Below, in pieces: positions 32,104 through 41,765 of a stretch of 64,000 bases of DNA. This DNA is from Pseudomonas fluorescens NCIMB 11764. GTDB lineage: Bacteria > Pseudomonadota > Gammaproteobacteria > Pseudomonadales > Pseudomonadaceae. Both the position numbers and the translations under genes were made by a program. The stretch is from assembly GCF_000293885.2 (NCBI RefSeq), contig NZ_CP010945.1, positions 558,001 to 622,000 on the forward strand. The letters run 5' to 3'. The notes beneath the pieces are model-generated. The model worked only from the letters and a program-made list of their open reading frames with translations, was not told where the DNA came from and ran no database searches. The first letter of the stretch is position 1; every line of letters starts with the position of its first letter.

Positions 32104-33276
32104 ATGAACAGCCGTTTCAAGGCCTGGCGTCATCGCCTCGCCTGGACTCTCCCGATAGTGGCCGTGCTCGCAGGCTGCACCGGTGGTGACAACAACAAAC
32201 CAAAAACCCACGCACTGGCGACTTATTCCAGCGCCACCTGGGAAGCGCTGCCTGCAGTGTCCGATAACGATCTGATCGCCGGTTTCGGTTCGTGGCGCAG
32301 CGCCTGTACCCGACTCAAGGCCGATCCGGTGTGGGGCCCAACCTGCGCCGCAGCCGCCAATGTGCCGCAAACCGCCACCGACATCCGCGGCTTCCTCAAA
32401 CAGAACCTCGATGTCTACGGCCTGCGCGCCGCCAACGACAATCCCGACGGCTTGATCACCGGTTACTACGAGCCGGTCTACCCCGGCAGCCTGACCCAAA
32501 CCGCCGTGGCGAACATTCCGGTGTATGGGGTTCCAGAGGACATGATCATCGTCTCCCTGGACAGCATCTACCCGGAGCTCAAAGGCAAACGCCTGCGCGG
32601 ACGGCTCGAAGGCCGCGTGCTCAAGCCGTACGACGATGCGGCAACGATCGAAAACAAAGGAGTCAAGGCGCCGGTGGTGGCATGGCTGACCGACCCGATG
32701 AACCTGCAGTTCCTGCAAATCCAGGGCTCGGGTCGCATCCAGCTCAGTGACGGCCGCCAGCTGCGCATCGCGTACGCCGACCAGAACGGCCATCCCTATC
32801 GGCCGATCGGCCGCTGGCTGGTGGAACAAGGTGAACTGAAAAAAGAAGACGTGACCATGGGTGCGATCAGCAACTGGGCCAAGGCCAATCCGACGCGCAT
32901 TCCGGAACTGCTCGGCAGCAATCCCAGCTATGTGTTCTTTACCCGCAACCCCGACAGCAACGAAGGCCCTCGCGGCTCGCTGAATGTTCCGTTGACCGCA
33001 GGCTATAGCGCCGCCGTGGACCGCAAAGTGATTCCACTGGGCAGTCTGATGTGGTTATCCACGACGCGGCCGGACGGCACGCCGCTGGTTCGCCCGGTGG
33101 CCGCCCAGGACACTGGCGGCGCGATTGCCGGTGAAGTTCGGGCCGACCTGTTCTGGGGAACCGGAGAAGCGGCCGGGCAATTGGCCGGCGACATGAAACA
33201 ACAGGGGCAAATCTGGATGTTATGGCCCAAAGGCGCGGCATTGCCGCAAGTGCCTCAGGTGGCCGACAAGCTCTAA
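32104..33276 (+). CDS. mltA: Membrane-bound lytic murein transglycosylase A
   Basis: Outer-membrane lipoprotein that cleaves peptidoglycan to 1,6-anhydromuropeptides. 390 residues; lipobox VLAGC with Cys25. MltA domain with GLITGYYEPVYPGS near residue 118, and the C-terminal 3D domain with the catalytic Asp in AAQDTGGAI and DLFWGTGEAA. ATG at 32104 with AAAGGA upstream. Divergent from the cytochrome c' gene, 128 bases away. Confidence 0.94.
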   Translation: MNSRFKAWRHRLAWTLPIVAVLAGCTGGDNNKPKTHALATYSSATWEALPAVSDNDLIAGFGSWRSACTRLKADPVWGPTCAAAANVPQTATDIRGFLKQNLDVYGLRAANDNPDGLITGYYEPVYPGSLTQTAVANIPVYGVPEDMIIVSLDSIYPELKGKRLRGRLEGRVLKPYDDAATIENKGVKAPVVAWLTDPMNLQFLQIQGSGRIQLSDGRQLRIAYADQNGHPYRPIGRWLVEQGELKKEDVTMGAISNWAKANPTRIPELLGSNPSYVFFTRNPDSNEGPRGSLNVPLTAGYSAAVDRKVIPLGSLMWLSTTRPDGTPLVRPVAAQDTGGAIAGEVRADLFWGTGEAAGQLAGDMKQQGQIWMLWPKGAALPQVPQVADKL

Positions 33277-33280
33277 AGTC

Positions 33281-33380
33281 AAAGATCGCAGGCTGCGCCA
33301 GCGCCTGCATGGATCAATGCTCATCCGCCATGTAGCGGTGAACCCGGCCAATGTAGGCGCTGGGCAGCCTGCGATCTTTT
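33281..33380. repeat. Inverted repeat, AAAGATCGCAGSCTGC family
   Basis: Left arm AAAGATCGCAGGCTGCGCC at 33281 and right arm TGGGCAGCCTGCGATCTTTT ending 33380, with weaker inner pairing (AGCGCCTGCA / TGTAGGCGCT). A second repeat family in this window, also at 40606, 41578 and 44753. It separates mltA from a convergent MAPEG gene. Confidence 0.8.
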
Positions 33381-33384
33381 GCTC

Positions 33385-33768
33385 TTAGACAGAAACCACA
33401 AATAAACTGATGATCAACCCCAGCCCCACAAACCACACCAACGACCGCAAGATATGCCAGTCCGCCAGGTAACAAATGATGTACAGCAACCGGCTGGTGA
33501 TAAATAAGACCGACAGCACATTGATGGTCACCAGCTCGGCATTGCCAGCCAGGTGCGCCACGATCACCGCCGCAGCGAACGCCGGGAAGATTTCAAAACT
33601 GTTCAGTTGCGCCGCATTCGCGCGCCTGCCCAAACCTTCCAGTGAATCAAGAAAATCCCGGGGATCATGGTTGTCGTCCAGCCTGTAACCGCCACTGATC
33701 TTGGCCACGACCGTGCACAGGTAAGGCAGGAAAATCGCGATCAAAATGCACCACAAAGCAACCGTCAT
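33385..33768 (-). CDS. MAPEG-family membrane protein
   Basis: 127 residues, four hydrophobic segments (about 3-25, 55-75, 80-98, 105-125). The block ANAAQLNSFEIFPAFAAAV is the MAPEG signature around the second segment. Bacterial members are often glutathione-linked or of unknown role. It is 56 bases downstream of the EamA gene on the same strand. Confidence 0.85.
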   Translation of the reverse strand: MTVALWCILIAIFLPYLCTVVAKISGGYRLDDNHDPRDFLDSLEGLGRRANAAQLNSFEIFPAFAAAVIVAHLAGNAELVTINVLSVLFITSRLLYIICYLADWHILRSLVWFVGLGLIISLFVVSV

Positions 33769-33823
33769 AAAGTCATCCCTTCTTCAAGTTTCATGCGTCG
33801 AGCTCTCGTCGACAGTGAGCCAG

Positions 33824-34657
33824 TCAAAACTTCATCACCAATATACCGATCAACACCAGCCCACAGGCCAGGAGCCGAGGCCGGCCGAAAGGTTCTTTCA
33901 GGTAGCGCATGCCAAACAGCACCACCAGGATCACGCTGATCTCGCGCAATGCCGCTGCTTCGGCTATCGACCCCAGCTGCATCGCCCACAGCACCAGAGC
34001 GTAGCTGAACAACACGCAAAACCCGACCGCCAATCCCAGCTGCCACTGTTCACGCCAGAACAGCATGAACGCCGGTCGCTTGCGCACCAGTGCGAGCAAC
34101 GGAAACGGCCAGGCGCTGAGCAACGTCACCCAGACCAGGTAATCCAGCGGATGCGACCAACGCCGCAGCGCCTGGCCATCGATAAACGTGTAGCAGCCGA
34201 TGCACAGACCGATCAGTGCTACCACCGGCAGCATCGACCAAGGCAAACGCGCGCCGCCACCGCCCTGCCACAGCAAGCACAGCATGCCGAACGGGATCAG
34301 CAGGATTCCGAAGATCTGCTGATGGGTCAGCACTTCTCCAGCAAAGATCAGCGTCAGGGCCAGCACCACCAGCGGCGACAGTCCGCGCATCAATGGATAG
34401 ACCAGCCCCAGATCACCGACCCGATAGGCCTTAATCAGCAAATAGCGATAGAGCAACTCAAACGCCGCCGACGCCAGGATCCACGGCCAGATTTCAATCG
34501 GCGGTAACGCCACGAAAGGCAGCATCAGGGCGACAAACAACATCGCCACGCTGTCCATGCAAGCCACGACCAACAACCGTTCCGCGCTGAACTTGATCAG
34601 CGTATTCCACGCCGCATGCAGCAACGCCGCCACCAACACCAAAGCCGTCGCAAGCAC
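33824..34657 (-). CDS. EamA-family (DMT) transporter
   Basis: 277-residue inner-membrane protein of the drug/metabolite transporter superfamily with about ten membrane segments in two EamA halves (ALVLVAALLHAAWNTLIK start; second half near AVGFCVLFSYALVLWAMQLG). The GTG at 34657 has AAGGAG 6 bases upstream and is the likely start. Substrate unknown; the family includes amino-acid and metabolite exporters. Confidence 0.85.
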   Translation of the reverse strand: MLATALVLVAALLHAAWNTLIKFSAERLLVVACMDSVAMLFVALMLPFVALPPIEIWPWILASAAFELLYRYLLIKAYRVGDLGLVYPLMRGLSPLVVLALTLIFAGEVLTHQQIFGILLIPFGMLCLLWQGGGGARLPWSMLPVVALIGLCIGCYTFIDGQALRRWSHPLDYLVWVTLLSAWPFPLLALVRKRPAFMLFWREQWQLGLAVGFCVLFSYALVLWAMQLGSIAEAAALREISVILVVLFGMRYLKEPFGRPRLLACGLVLIGILVMKF

Positions 34658-34730
34658 GGCACGCTCCTTTTGTTCATCATCCTCACCTGGCAGGAGTATG
34701 GTTTGCCGTGGAAGGCGTTCTTGAAATCGC

Positions 34731-34758
34731 CATCGCCGGCAAGCCTCGCTCCTGCAGG
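34731..34758. repeat. Single REP element
   Basis: ATCGCCGGCAAGCCTCGCTCCTGCAGG is one decayed copy of the 4291-type REP, without partner. Confidence 0.6.
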
Positions 34759-34889
34759 AAGCGGTCAGATAATTGATTCGTCATAAGTCAGCAGCTGTTT
34801 ATACTGCAAGCGACCACGCCGCACTCAGTTGCGCACAGACTAATTCCAAAAAATTCTGCCTCGGCCGGCTCTCCTCGAGAACGGTCTCC

Positions 34890-35003
34890 GGCCTGCGTAT
34901 GCCTGATCACAACCACCAGCCCGCCAATCCACGCACCCGCCGCGTAACCCAGATTGAATGCAGTAACGCGATCGTCAATGTATCGGGTTGACAAGCAGGT
35001 CAT
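34890..35003 (-). pseudogene. Possible remnant of an MFS transporter
   Basis: A short minus-strand reading frame from 35003 has the stretch TAFNLGYAAGAWIGGLVV, very like the late membrane segment of AraJ/YdhP-type major facilitator proteins (which have AFNLGNALGAW-like sequence). It then changes to unrelated polar sequence and stops at 34788. No ribosome site or full domain is present. I take it as a gene fragment; a chance match cannot be excluded. Confidence 0.35.
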
Positions 35004-35275
35004 GAAATCACCGGACAGACCTCATGACACCCGTCAGAAAATCGACCGGGAACTTCGACGCATTCAGGACGCACTCTGTACGAATTTTCTACAGGGCATT
35101 TTATCCCCCCTCCAAAACTGCCTGAAATCCCCTAAACAGAGCCTTTCAACTCACAATCGAGCGCGACACCAAGCGACTTCGTGTTTGTGTTCCCAATTGA
35201 TACACCCTGCTCTCGCCTGCCTTCGCCTCTCCTAAAGTGCTGCTTCCGAAACCGCTCTCAAAGGAAGAGAAACTC

Positions 35276-37309
35276 ATGACTGTTATCAGCCCCGTACGTC
35301 CCTCCTCATCACCTCCCTCAAGCAGCCTGAACAACGCGACTCAAGGTTCACCGACAAGTCCCTCTGCCGAAGATTGGGGCGACTTCATGCAAGGCACCCG
35401 GTGCAAAGGTGAAGGCCTGTGCGAAACGCTGGCGAGCTCGTCGACCGGCCGAGAGCTTTCGATCCGCCGTTATGAGAACGACGTGGTCGAAATGGACCTC
35501 AAGCGCCCTGATATCAAAGACCTTGTGCTAAGCGGCGGAGGGGCCAAAGGGGTCGCCTTCTCCGGAGCGGTAAAAGCACTGGAAGAAAGTGGTCATCTGG
35601 ACAAAATCAGCAACCTGCGAGGTTCATCGGCAGGCGCCATTACTGCGGCGGTGCTCGCCTGCGGAATGACACACGCGCAAATCGACAAACTGTTGGACGA
35701 CATCGATCTTGTGTCGCTGCTCGACAGCCAAAGCAAGGTGCTTGGACCGATTCAGCACCTCAGCTCCACCATTGGTAAAGGTGTCGCAAAGGCCCCGGGC
35801 AAGACTGGCAAAATCGGACAGCTGCTGTTCGACCTGCTGCCTCGACTTCAATCCAAAGGCAGGCCACTGGAGGCACTGGTCCGTGACAAATCGGTCGAGT
35901 CGATCCTGTCTCGTTTCAGCCAGGCCCCTAAAGATGATCAGCGGCAAATTTCGGAGGCAAGCAAAGCTTGCGTAGAACAAATAAAAACCAATCGCTACGT
36001 GACCTTTGGTGATCTGGCGACCCTGAGCAAGGACATGCCTGAAATCAAGCAACTGCACATCACCGGCACCGCCATGTTCGACGGGCGCCCGCAAATGGTG
36101 GTGTTCAATGCCAGCCTGACCCCGGATCTGGATGTGGCTCACGCAGCCCTTATTTCAGGTTCATTGCCCGTCGTTTTCCAATCACCCTCAGAACAAGGTC
36201 TGCCCTTCCAGGGTGAGGGAGAGCGAACTTCCTTTCAGGATGGCGGGATCATGCTCAACACTCCGGTCCTGGATCTATACGATATTCAAATCCCGATGAG
36301 CGCAATTCCCGAAAGAGATCAGTTGATTCTCAAATTCGAGAGCGAGAATGGCGGTAAAAAAAACGATAGCGGCACACTTCTTTCGAGAACGATCGACAAG
36401 GCCATCGGCGTGGACCACTCGGCCCGAGACGCACAAGAAGAGAAAGGCATCGTCGCGTTTAAAGGACAAACGGTGATCGTTCCCCTGAAGACCGATGAGG
36501 GCGACTTCACTACCCTGCTGGGAGGCACGGTCAACTTCAGCATGCCGAAAGAGCACAGAAACCTGCTGCAGGAAAAACTGCGCTCCAAAGTTGAAGAACA
36601 CCTGAAAAGCCATGACCACAGCGAAACGTACACCTTCAAATCCATTGGTAGCGCTCTACTGGCCCTTGATGATGCATTGTTCGATACGGTGGCGCTTGAA
36701 CTGAACAGTGATCAATCATGTGAAGCGGTCATCAGTTTCCGGCAGAAAGCTCAACAGGCGCTGACTGATTTAAAGCACGCTCTGGATGTCATCTCCAAAG
36801 CCAGAGACAAAGAAGACCCAGGCAAGAAGAACGCCATACTGGAACTCACTCCAGAACTGCGTGCAGTGATCAATGCCCTGGATCAGCTCGGCGACACACC
36901 GGAAAAAACCGATTGGCTGGCGAAAAAACTCAATCATGGAAACCACCCGGATTACATGGAGCTGCTCCAAGCCGTTAAACGCATGGATGCCGGGGCACCA
37001 GGGCAAAAGTCTGCTGTCATGACCAAAGCCATCGAGGAAATGAGCATCCGCGACATCAAAATCAAGAGCGAAAACTTCATTCGCGAAGTGCTCTTTCCCT
37101 CCCTGTATCGTGTTGGCCAGCCTGACTCGAACGTCAAGCTGATAGGAGAGGCAATCATTGACTTGCGAGAAGCCAAGACCCCCGAGGATCAGGAGAGAGC
37201 AGGCAAACGGCTAATCGACAATTACGTCTCGCGTAACTCTCTATTCTCGAGTTTTGTCAGCTCGACGACGGTTGAACAAACCCGAGCATGGCTGATTCCT
37301 GCCAAGTAA
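35276..37309 (+). CDS. ExoU-like type III effector phospholipase
   Basis: 677 residues (P. aeruginosa ExoU: 687). Residues 80-330 form a patatin phospholipase A2 domain: oxyanion loop GGGAKG 87-92, nucleophile Ser118 in GSSAG, and catalytic Asp322 in DGG. From memory, similarity to ExoU runs almost end to end, including ITGTAMFDGRPQMVVFNAS near 262-280, LLGGTVNFSMP near 415, and FPSLYRVGQPDSN in the C-terminal membrane-targeting part. The first 35 residues are Ser/Pro/Thr-rich, like a type III secretion signal. ATG at 35276 has AAGGAAG upstream. G+C is low: 31 and 26 of 60 in the blocks at 36001 and 36301. No chaperone gene (spcU) follows; the next gene is convergent 46 bases on. Confidence 0.88.
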   Translation: MTVISPVRPSSSPPSSSLNNATQGSPTSPSAEDWGDFMQGTRCKGEGLCETLASSSTGRELSIRRYENDVVEMDLKRPDIKDLVLSGGGAKGVAFSGAVKALEESGHLDKISNLRGSSAGAITAAVLACGMTHAQIDKLLDDIDLVSLLDSQSKVLGPIQHLSSTIGKGVAKAPGKTGKIGQLLFDLLPRLQSKGRPLEALVRDKSVESILSRFSQAPKDDQRQISEASKACVEQIKTNRYVTFGDLATLSKDMPEIKQLHITGTAMFDGRPQMVVFNASLTPDLDVAHAALISGSLPVVFQSPSEQGLPFQGEGERTSFQDGGIMLNTPVLDLYDIQIPMSAIPERDQLILKFESENGGKKNDSGTLLSRTIDKAIGVDHSARDAQEEKGIVAFKGQTVIVPLKTDEGDFTTLLGGTVNFSMPKEHRNLLQEKLRSKVEEHLKSHDHSETYTFKSIGSALLALDDALFDTVALELNSDQSCEAVISFRQKAQQALTDLKHALDVISKARDKEDPGKKNAILELTPELRAVINALDQLGDTPEKTDWLAKKLNHGNHPDYMELLQAVKRMDAGAPGQKSAVMTKAIEEMSIRDIKIKSENFIREVLFPSLYRVGQPDSNVKLIGEAIIDLREAKTPEDQERAGKRLIDNYVSRNSLFSSFVSSTTVEQTRAWLIPAK

Positions 37310-37354
37310 CCGTACTGCACCGGCAGGCCGGGCAAGTGGATACCTCGCCCGGCC

Positions 37355-38242
37355 TCATCGCTTGGCGTCCTCGTCTGCGGTCGGCCGGGCTTCGCTTTTC
37401 TTCTCTTTAGGGGCGCCGCTTTCACTGCGAATCTGCGCATGGCTGATCAGTGCAAAAATAAAGCTGCCGCCGATGATATTCCCCAGCAGCGTCGGACCGG
37501 CGAACACCAGCCAGAAATCCTTCCACGGCAGTTCCCCGGCAAAGACCAGATATGAAACCTCGGCTGAACCGACCACGATGTGGGTGAAGTCCCCCAGCGC
37601 CATGAAGTAGGTGATGAGGATGATGATCCACATCTTGGCGCTTTCCATGGATGGGATCATCCAGACCATGGTGGCGATCATCCAGCCCGAGACAATGCCC
37701 TTGGCGAACATCTGGCCGGCATCGTTTTCCATGACCTTGCGGCCGATGTCGAGGAAGGCCAGGTCAGTCTTGCTGTCGAAGATCGGCAGATGCAGCATCA
37801 CATACGCCACCAGCAAAGTGCCGCAGAGGTTGCCCACCAACACCACCGACCACAACCGCAGCAAGCGGCCGAAGTTGGCCAGTGTGGGCTTGCTCATGAT
37901 CGGCAGGACCGCCGTCAGGGTGTTTTCGGTGAACAGCTGCTGGCGGGCGAGGATCACCGCGAGAAAACCGGCGCAGTAGCCGAAACTGGCGATGACCTTG
38001 AAACCTTCGGCGTCCGGCAGGCGGGAATTGAGCAACCCCATGGCCATCAGCGACAGACCCATGGTCAGGCCGGCGGCCAGCGCCGACCACCAGAGCGCGG
38101 CGATGCTGCGCTCAAGTTCCTGATCGCCCTGGGTGCGGATGATTTCGTGCAGCACCGCTGCGCGCGGAGGCTGGTTCTTGTCGACTTCGTGCTGCTCTTT
38201 CGCCGAGAGGTCGGGGGTCTTGCCGTCTTTGTGCGTGTCCAT
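37355..38242 (-). CDS. Formate/nitrite transporter-family channel
   Basis: 295 residues; a polar N-terminal extension of about 45 residues and then six membrane segments of the FNT fold (LWWSALAAGLTMGLSLMAMG first; GDFTHIVVGSAEVSYLVFAG carries the central His of FNT channels). It is closest in layout to YfdC-type members, whose substrate is uncertain, rather than FocA or NirC. CAGGAG precedes the ATG. Convergent with the ExoU-like gene. Confidence 0.87.
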   Translation of the reverse strand: MDTHKDGKTPDLSAKEQHEVDKNQPPRAAVLHEIIRTQGDQELERSIAALWWSALAAGLTMGLSLMAMGLLNSRLPDAEGFKVIASFGYCAGFLAVILARQQLFTENTLTAVLPIMSKPTLANFGRLLRLWSVVLVGNLCGTLLVAYVMLHLPIFDSKTDLAFLDIGRKVMENDAGQMFAKGIVSGWMIATMVWMIPSMESAKMWIIILITYFMALGDFTHIVVGSAEVSYLVFAGELPWKDFWLVFAGPTLLGNIIGGSFIFALISHAQIRSESGAPKEKKSEARPTADEDAKR

Positions 38243-38339
38243 TGAAGCTCCTGAACCTGTGGCGTGTCATGTAGGTACGACACGTGGGGTCCGGCGCTGT
38301 TCAGTGGTCCGCTGAATCATCGTCGGCGGGTCGACCACT

Positions 38340-38432
38340 ATCGCTAACAGGTTAGCTCCCACACTGGATCTGCGTCGTTCATAAAATCTGTGTTCACTGA
38401 AGATCTAGTGTGGGAGCTGGCCTGCTAGCGAA
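38340..38432. repeat. REPIN, CTGGCCTGCTAGCG type
   Basis: ATCGCTAACAGGTTAGCTCCCACACTGGATCTG at left and AGATCTAGTGTGGGAGCTGGCCTGCTAGCGA at right, inverted with an imperfect spacer. Variant of the 4291-type family. Confidence 0.8.
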
Positions 38433-38451
38433 GGGCGTACCGCCGATTCCA

Positions 38452-38853
38452 TTAGCTGACGACGTCATCCTGAAACTGATCTTTGACGTACTTGATCTCG
38501 GTCCGGCCATGTGGCGCAGGCAAGCCGTCCTCACCGAGGTTGACGAAGACCATTCTCTCCACCGTCAGGATGCTTTTACGGGTGATCTTGTTGCGCACTT
38601 CGCAGGTCAGGGTGATCGACGTCCGGCCGAACTCGGTCGCGGTGATGCCCAGTTCGATGATGTCGCCCTGGCGCGAGGCGCTGACGAAGTTGATTTCGGA
38701 AATGTACTTGGTGACCACACGCTGATTGCCCAGCTGGACGATGGCATAGATCGCCGCTTCTTCGTCGATCCAGCGCAACAGACTGCCGCCGAACAGCGTG
38801 CCGTTGGGGTTGAGGTCTTCGGGTTTTACCCATTTGCGGGTGTGGAAATTCAT
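38452..38853 (-). CDS. Acyl-CoA thioesterase (hotdog fold)
   Basis: 133 residues of the YciA/acyl-CoA hydrolase hotdog family, which release free acid from acyl-CoA. The family block NPNGTLFGGSLLRWIDEEAAI and the following EINFVSASRQGDIIELG are present; the Asn and Asp in these blocks are the usual catalytic elements. ATG at 38853 is preferred over a GTG two codons earlier, which abuts the AGGAG site. The physiological acyl chain is unknown. Confidence 0.85.
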   Translation of the reverse strand: MNFHTRKWVKPEDLNPNGTLFGGSLLRWIDEEAAIYAIVQLGNQRVVTKYISEINFVSASRQGDIIELGITATEFGRTSITLTCEVRNKITRKSILTVERMVFVNLGEDGLPAPHGRTEIKYVKDQFQDDVVS

Positions 38854-38972
38854 ATTCACTCCTGACCGTCTTGCCGATTGATGCCGTCCATCATGGCAGA
38901 GCCCGGACTAGAGCTCTATCAAGCATCGACTATGGTCTCGATTACCGTTCGGACATTGACCTGCAGAAAGGC

Positions 38973-40583
<1,611 letters not shown>

Positions 40584-40605
40584 TAGGCGCTGACTGACCG
40601 CTCCC

Positions 40606-40673
40606 CTAGGAGCTGCCGCAAGCTGCGATCTTTTGATCCTTGAAAGATCGCAGCCTGCGGCGGCGCCTACGGG
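40606..40673. repeat. Inverted repeat, GATCGCAGCCTGCGG family
   Basis: CTAGGAGCTGCCGCAAGCTGCGATCTTTT and AAAGATCGCAGCCTGCGGCGGCGCCTACGG pair around GATCCTTG, between ahcY and metF. The stem GCTGCGATCTTT / AAAGATCGCAGC may act as an attenuator within the unit. Confidence 0.8.
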
Positions 40674-40711
40674 GGCCAGCATCCGGCTTACGAGTTCTAA
40701 AGGGTATTCCC

Positions 40712-41557
40712 ATGTCCCAAGACCGCCGCTACAGCTTCGAGTTCTTCCCTACGAAGACCGACGCTGGGCATGAAAAGCTGCTCGCCACTGCTCGTCAGCT
40801 GGCCACGTACAATCCCGATTTCTTCTCCTGCACCTACGGCGCTGGCGGTTCGACCCGTGATCGCACGCTCAACACCGTGTTGCAGCTCGAAAGCGAAGTC
40901 AAAGTCCCGGCCGCACCGCATTTGTCTTGCGTTGGCGACAGCAAGGACGACCTGCGCGGCCTGCTGACTCAATACAAGGCTGCCGGCATCAAACGTATCG
41001 TTGCCCTGCGCGGTGACCTGCCTTCGGGCATGGGCATGGCCAGCGGTGAACTGCGCCACGCTAACGATCTGGTCGAGTTCATTCGTGAAGAGACCGGCGA
41101 TCATTTCCACATCGAAGTCGCCGCTTACCCGGAAATGCATCCGCAAGCGCGCAATTTCGAAGACGATATCGCCAACTTCGTGCGCAAGGCCAACGCCGGC
41201 GCCGACAGCGCGATCACCCAGTATTTCTTCAACGCCGACAGCTACTTCTACTTCGTCGAGCGTGTACGGGCGATGGGCGTGAACATTCCGATCGTGCCGG
41301 GCATCATGCCGATCACCAACTACAGCAAGCTCGCGCGCTTCTCCGATGCCTGCGGTGCGGAAATCCCGCGCTGGATCCGCAAGCAACTGGAAGCCTACGG
41401 CGACGACACCCAGAGCATTCAACGCTTTGGTGAACAAGTCATCACCGAAATGTGTGAACGCCTGCTGCAAGGTGGCGCTCCAGGGCTGCACTTCTACACA
41501 CTGAACCAGGCTGAAGCGAGTCTGGCGGTGTGGAACAACCTGAAGCTGCCGCGCTAA
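40712..41557 (+). CDS. metF: 5,10-methylenetetrahydrofolate reductase
   Basis: FAD enzyme that makes 5-methyltetrahydrofolate for methionine synthesis. 281 residues, TIM barrel. N-terminus YSFEFFPTKTDAG with the catalytic Glu, SCTYGAGGSTRDRT near residue 40, and ITQYFFNADSYFYF near residue 168 fit MetF. ATG at 40712 has AAAGGG before it; a frame from 40640 runs through the repeat. It follows ahcY by 128 bases and may share its riboswitch-led transcript. Confidence 0.95.
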   Translation: MSQDRRYSFEFFPTKTDAGHEKLLATARQLATYNPDFFSCTYGAGGSTRDRTLNTVLQLESEVKVPAAPHLSCVGDSKDDLRGLLTQYKAAGIKRIVALRGDLPSGMGMASGELRHANDLVEFIREETGDHFHIEVAAYPEMHPQARNFEDDIANFVRKANAGADSAITQYFFNADSYFYFVERVRAMGVNIPIVPGIMPITNYSKLARFSDACGAEIPRWIRKQLEAYGDDTQSIQRFGEQVITEMCERLLQGGAPGLHFYTLNQAEASLAVWNNLKLPR

Positions 41558-41577
41558 ACATCGTTACAAGCAAGAAC

Positions 41578-41668
41578 AAAAGATCGCAGCCTCGTTTCAC
41601 TCGACAGCTCCTACAGAATGCGCAATCTCTTGTAGGAGCTGTCGAGTGAAACGAGGTTGCGATCTTTT
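41578..41668. repeat. Long hairpin, 38-base arms, one mismatch
   Basis: Arms at 41578-41615 and 41631-41668 are reverse complements at 37 of 38 positions around a 15-base loop. Left starts AAAAGATCGCAGCCTCG; right ends GCGATCTTTT. It is a repeat of the GATCGCAGC family and could end the ahcY-metF transcript. It would reduce readthrough into the next gene. Confidence 0.88.
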
Positions 41669-41765
41669 GCTTTCAACGCGCTTTTATTGTGATGCAACAC
41701 ACGGAGATAGAGCATTCGCAGGCGGTTTCTGGCTCTTTCCTGTTTCTCGTCGTAATCTGAAGTCC

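Larger units (their letters stand above)
34658..35275. other. Long gap with decayed DNA before the ExoU-like gene
   Basis: 618 bases with no intact gene. From left: a single REP at 34731-34758, a possible transporter remnant on the minus strand (34890-35003), a possible regulator remnant on the plus strand (from 35002), then A+T-rich DNA leading to the ExoU-like start. This looks like eroded sequence at the edge of an insertion. I see no insertion-sequence ends, direct repeats or tRNA gene. Confidence 0.5.

Noticed and set aside
35049..35078. Possible HrpL (hrp box) promoter GGAACT-N16-GCAC before the ExoU-like gene
   Set aside because: The left half matches 5 of 6 bases and the right half only 3 of 4 of CCAC, without the final A, and it is over 200 bases from the start codon. 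Too weak to list as a promoter.
34954..35235. 93-codon plus-strand frame upstream of the ExoU-like gene as a chaperone gene
   Set aside because: A type III chaperone would be acidic and 110-140 residues. This frame is basic, short, and lacks a ribosome site at its first start.
40606..40673. Terminator between ahcY and metF
   Set aside because: The stem is strong but is a copy of a dispersed repeat family and lacks a proper T-run after the stem on the plus strand, so I list it as a repeat only.
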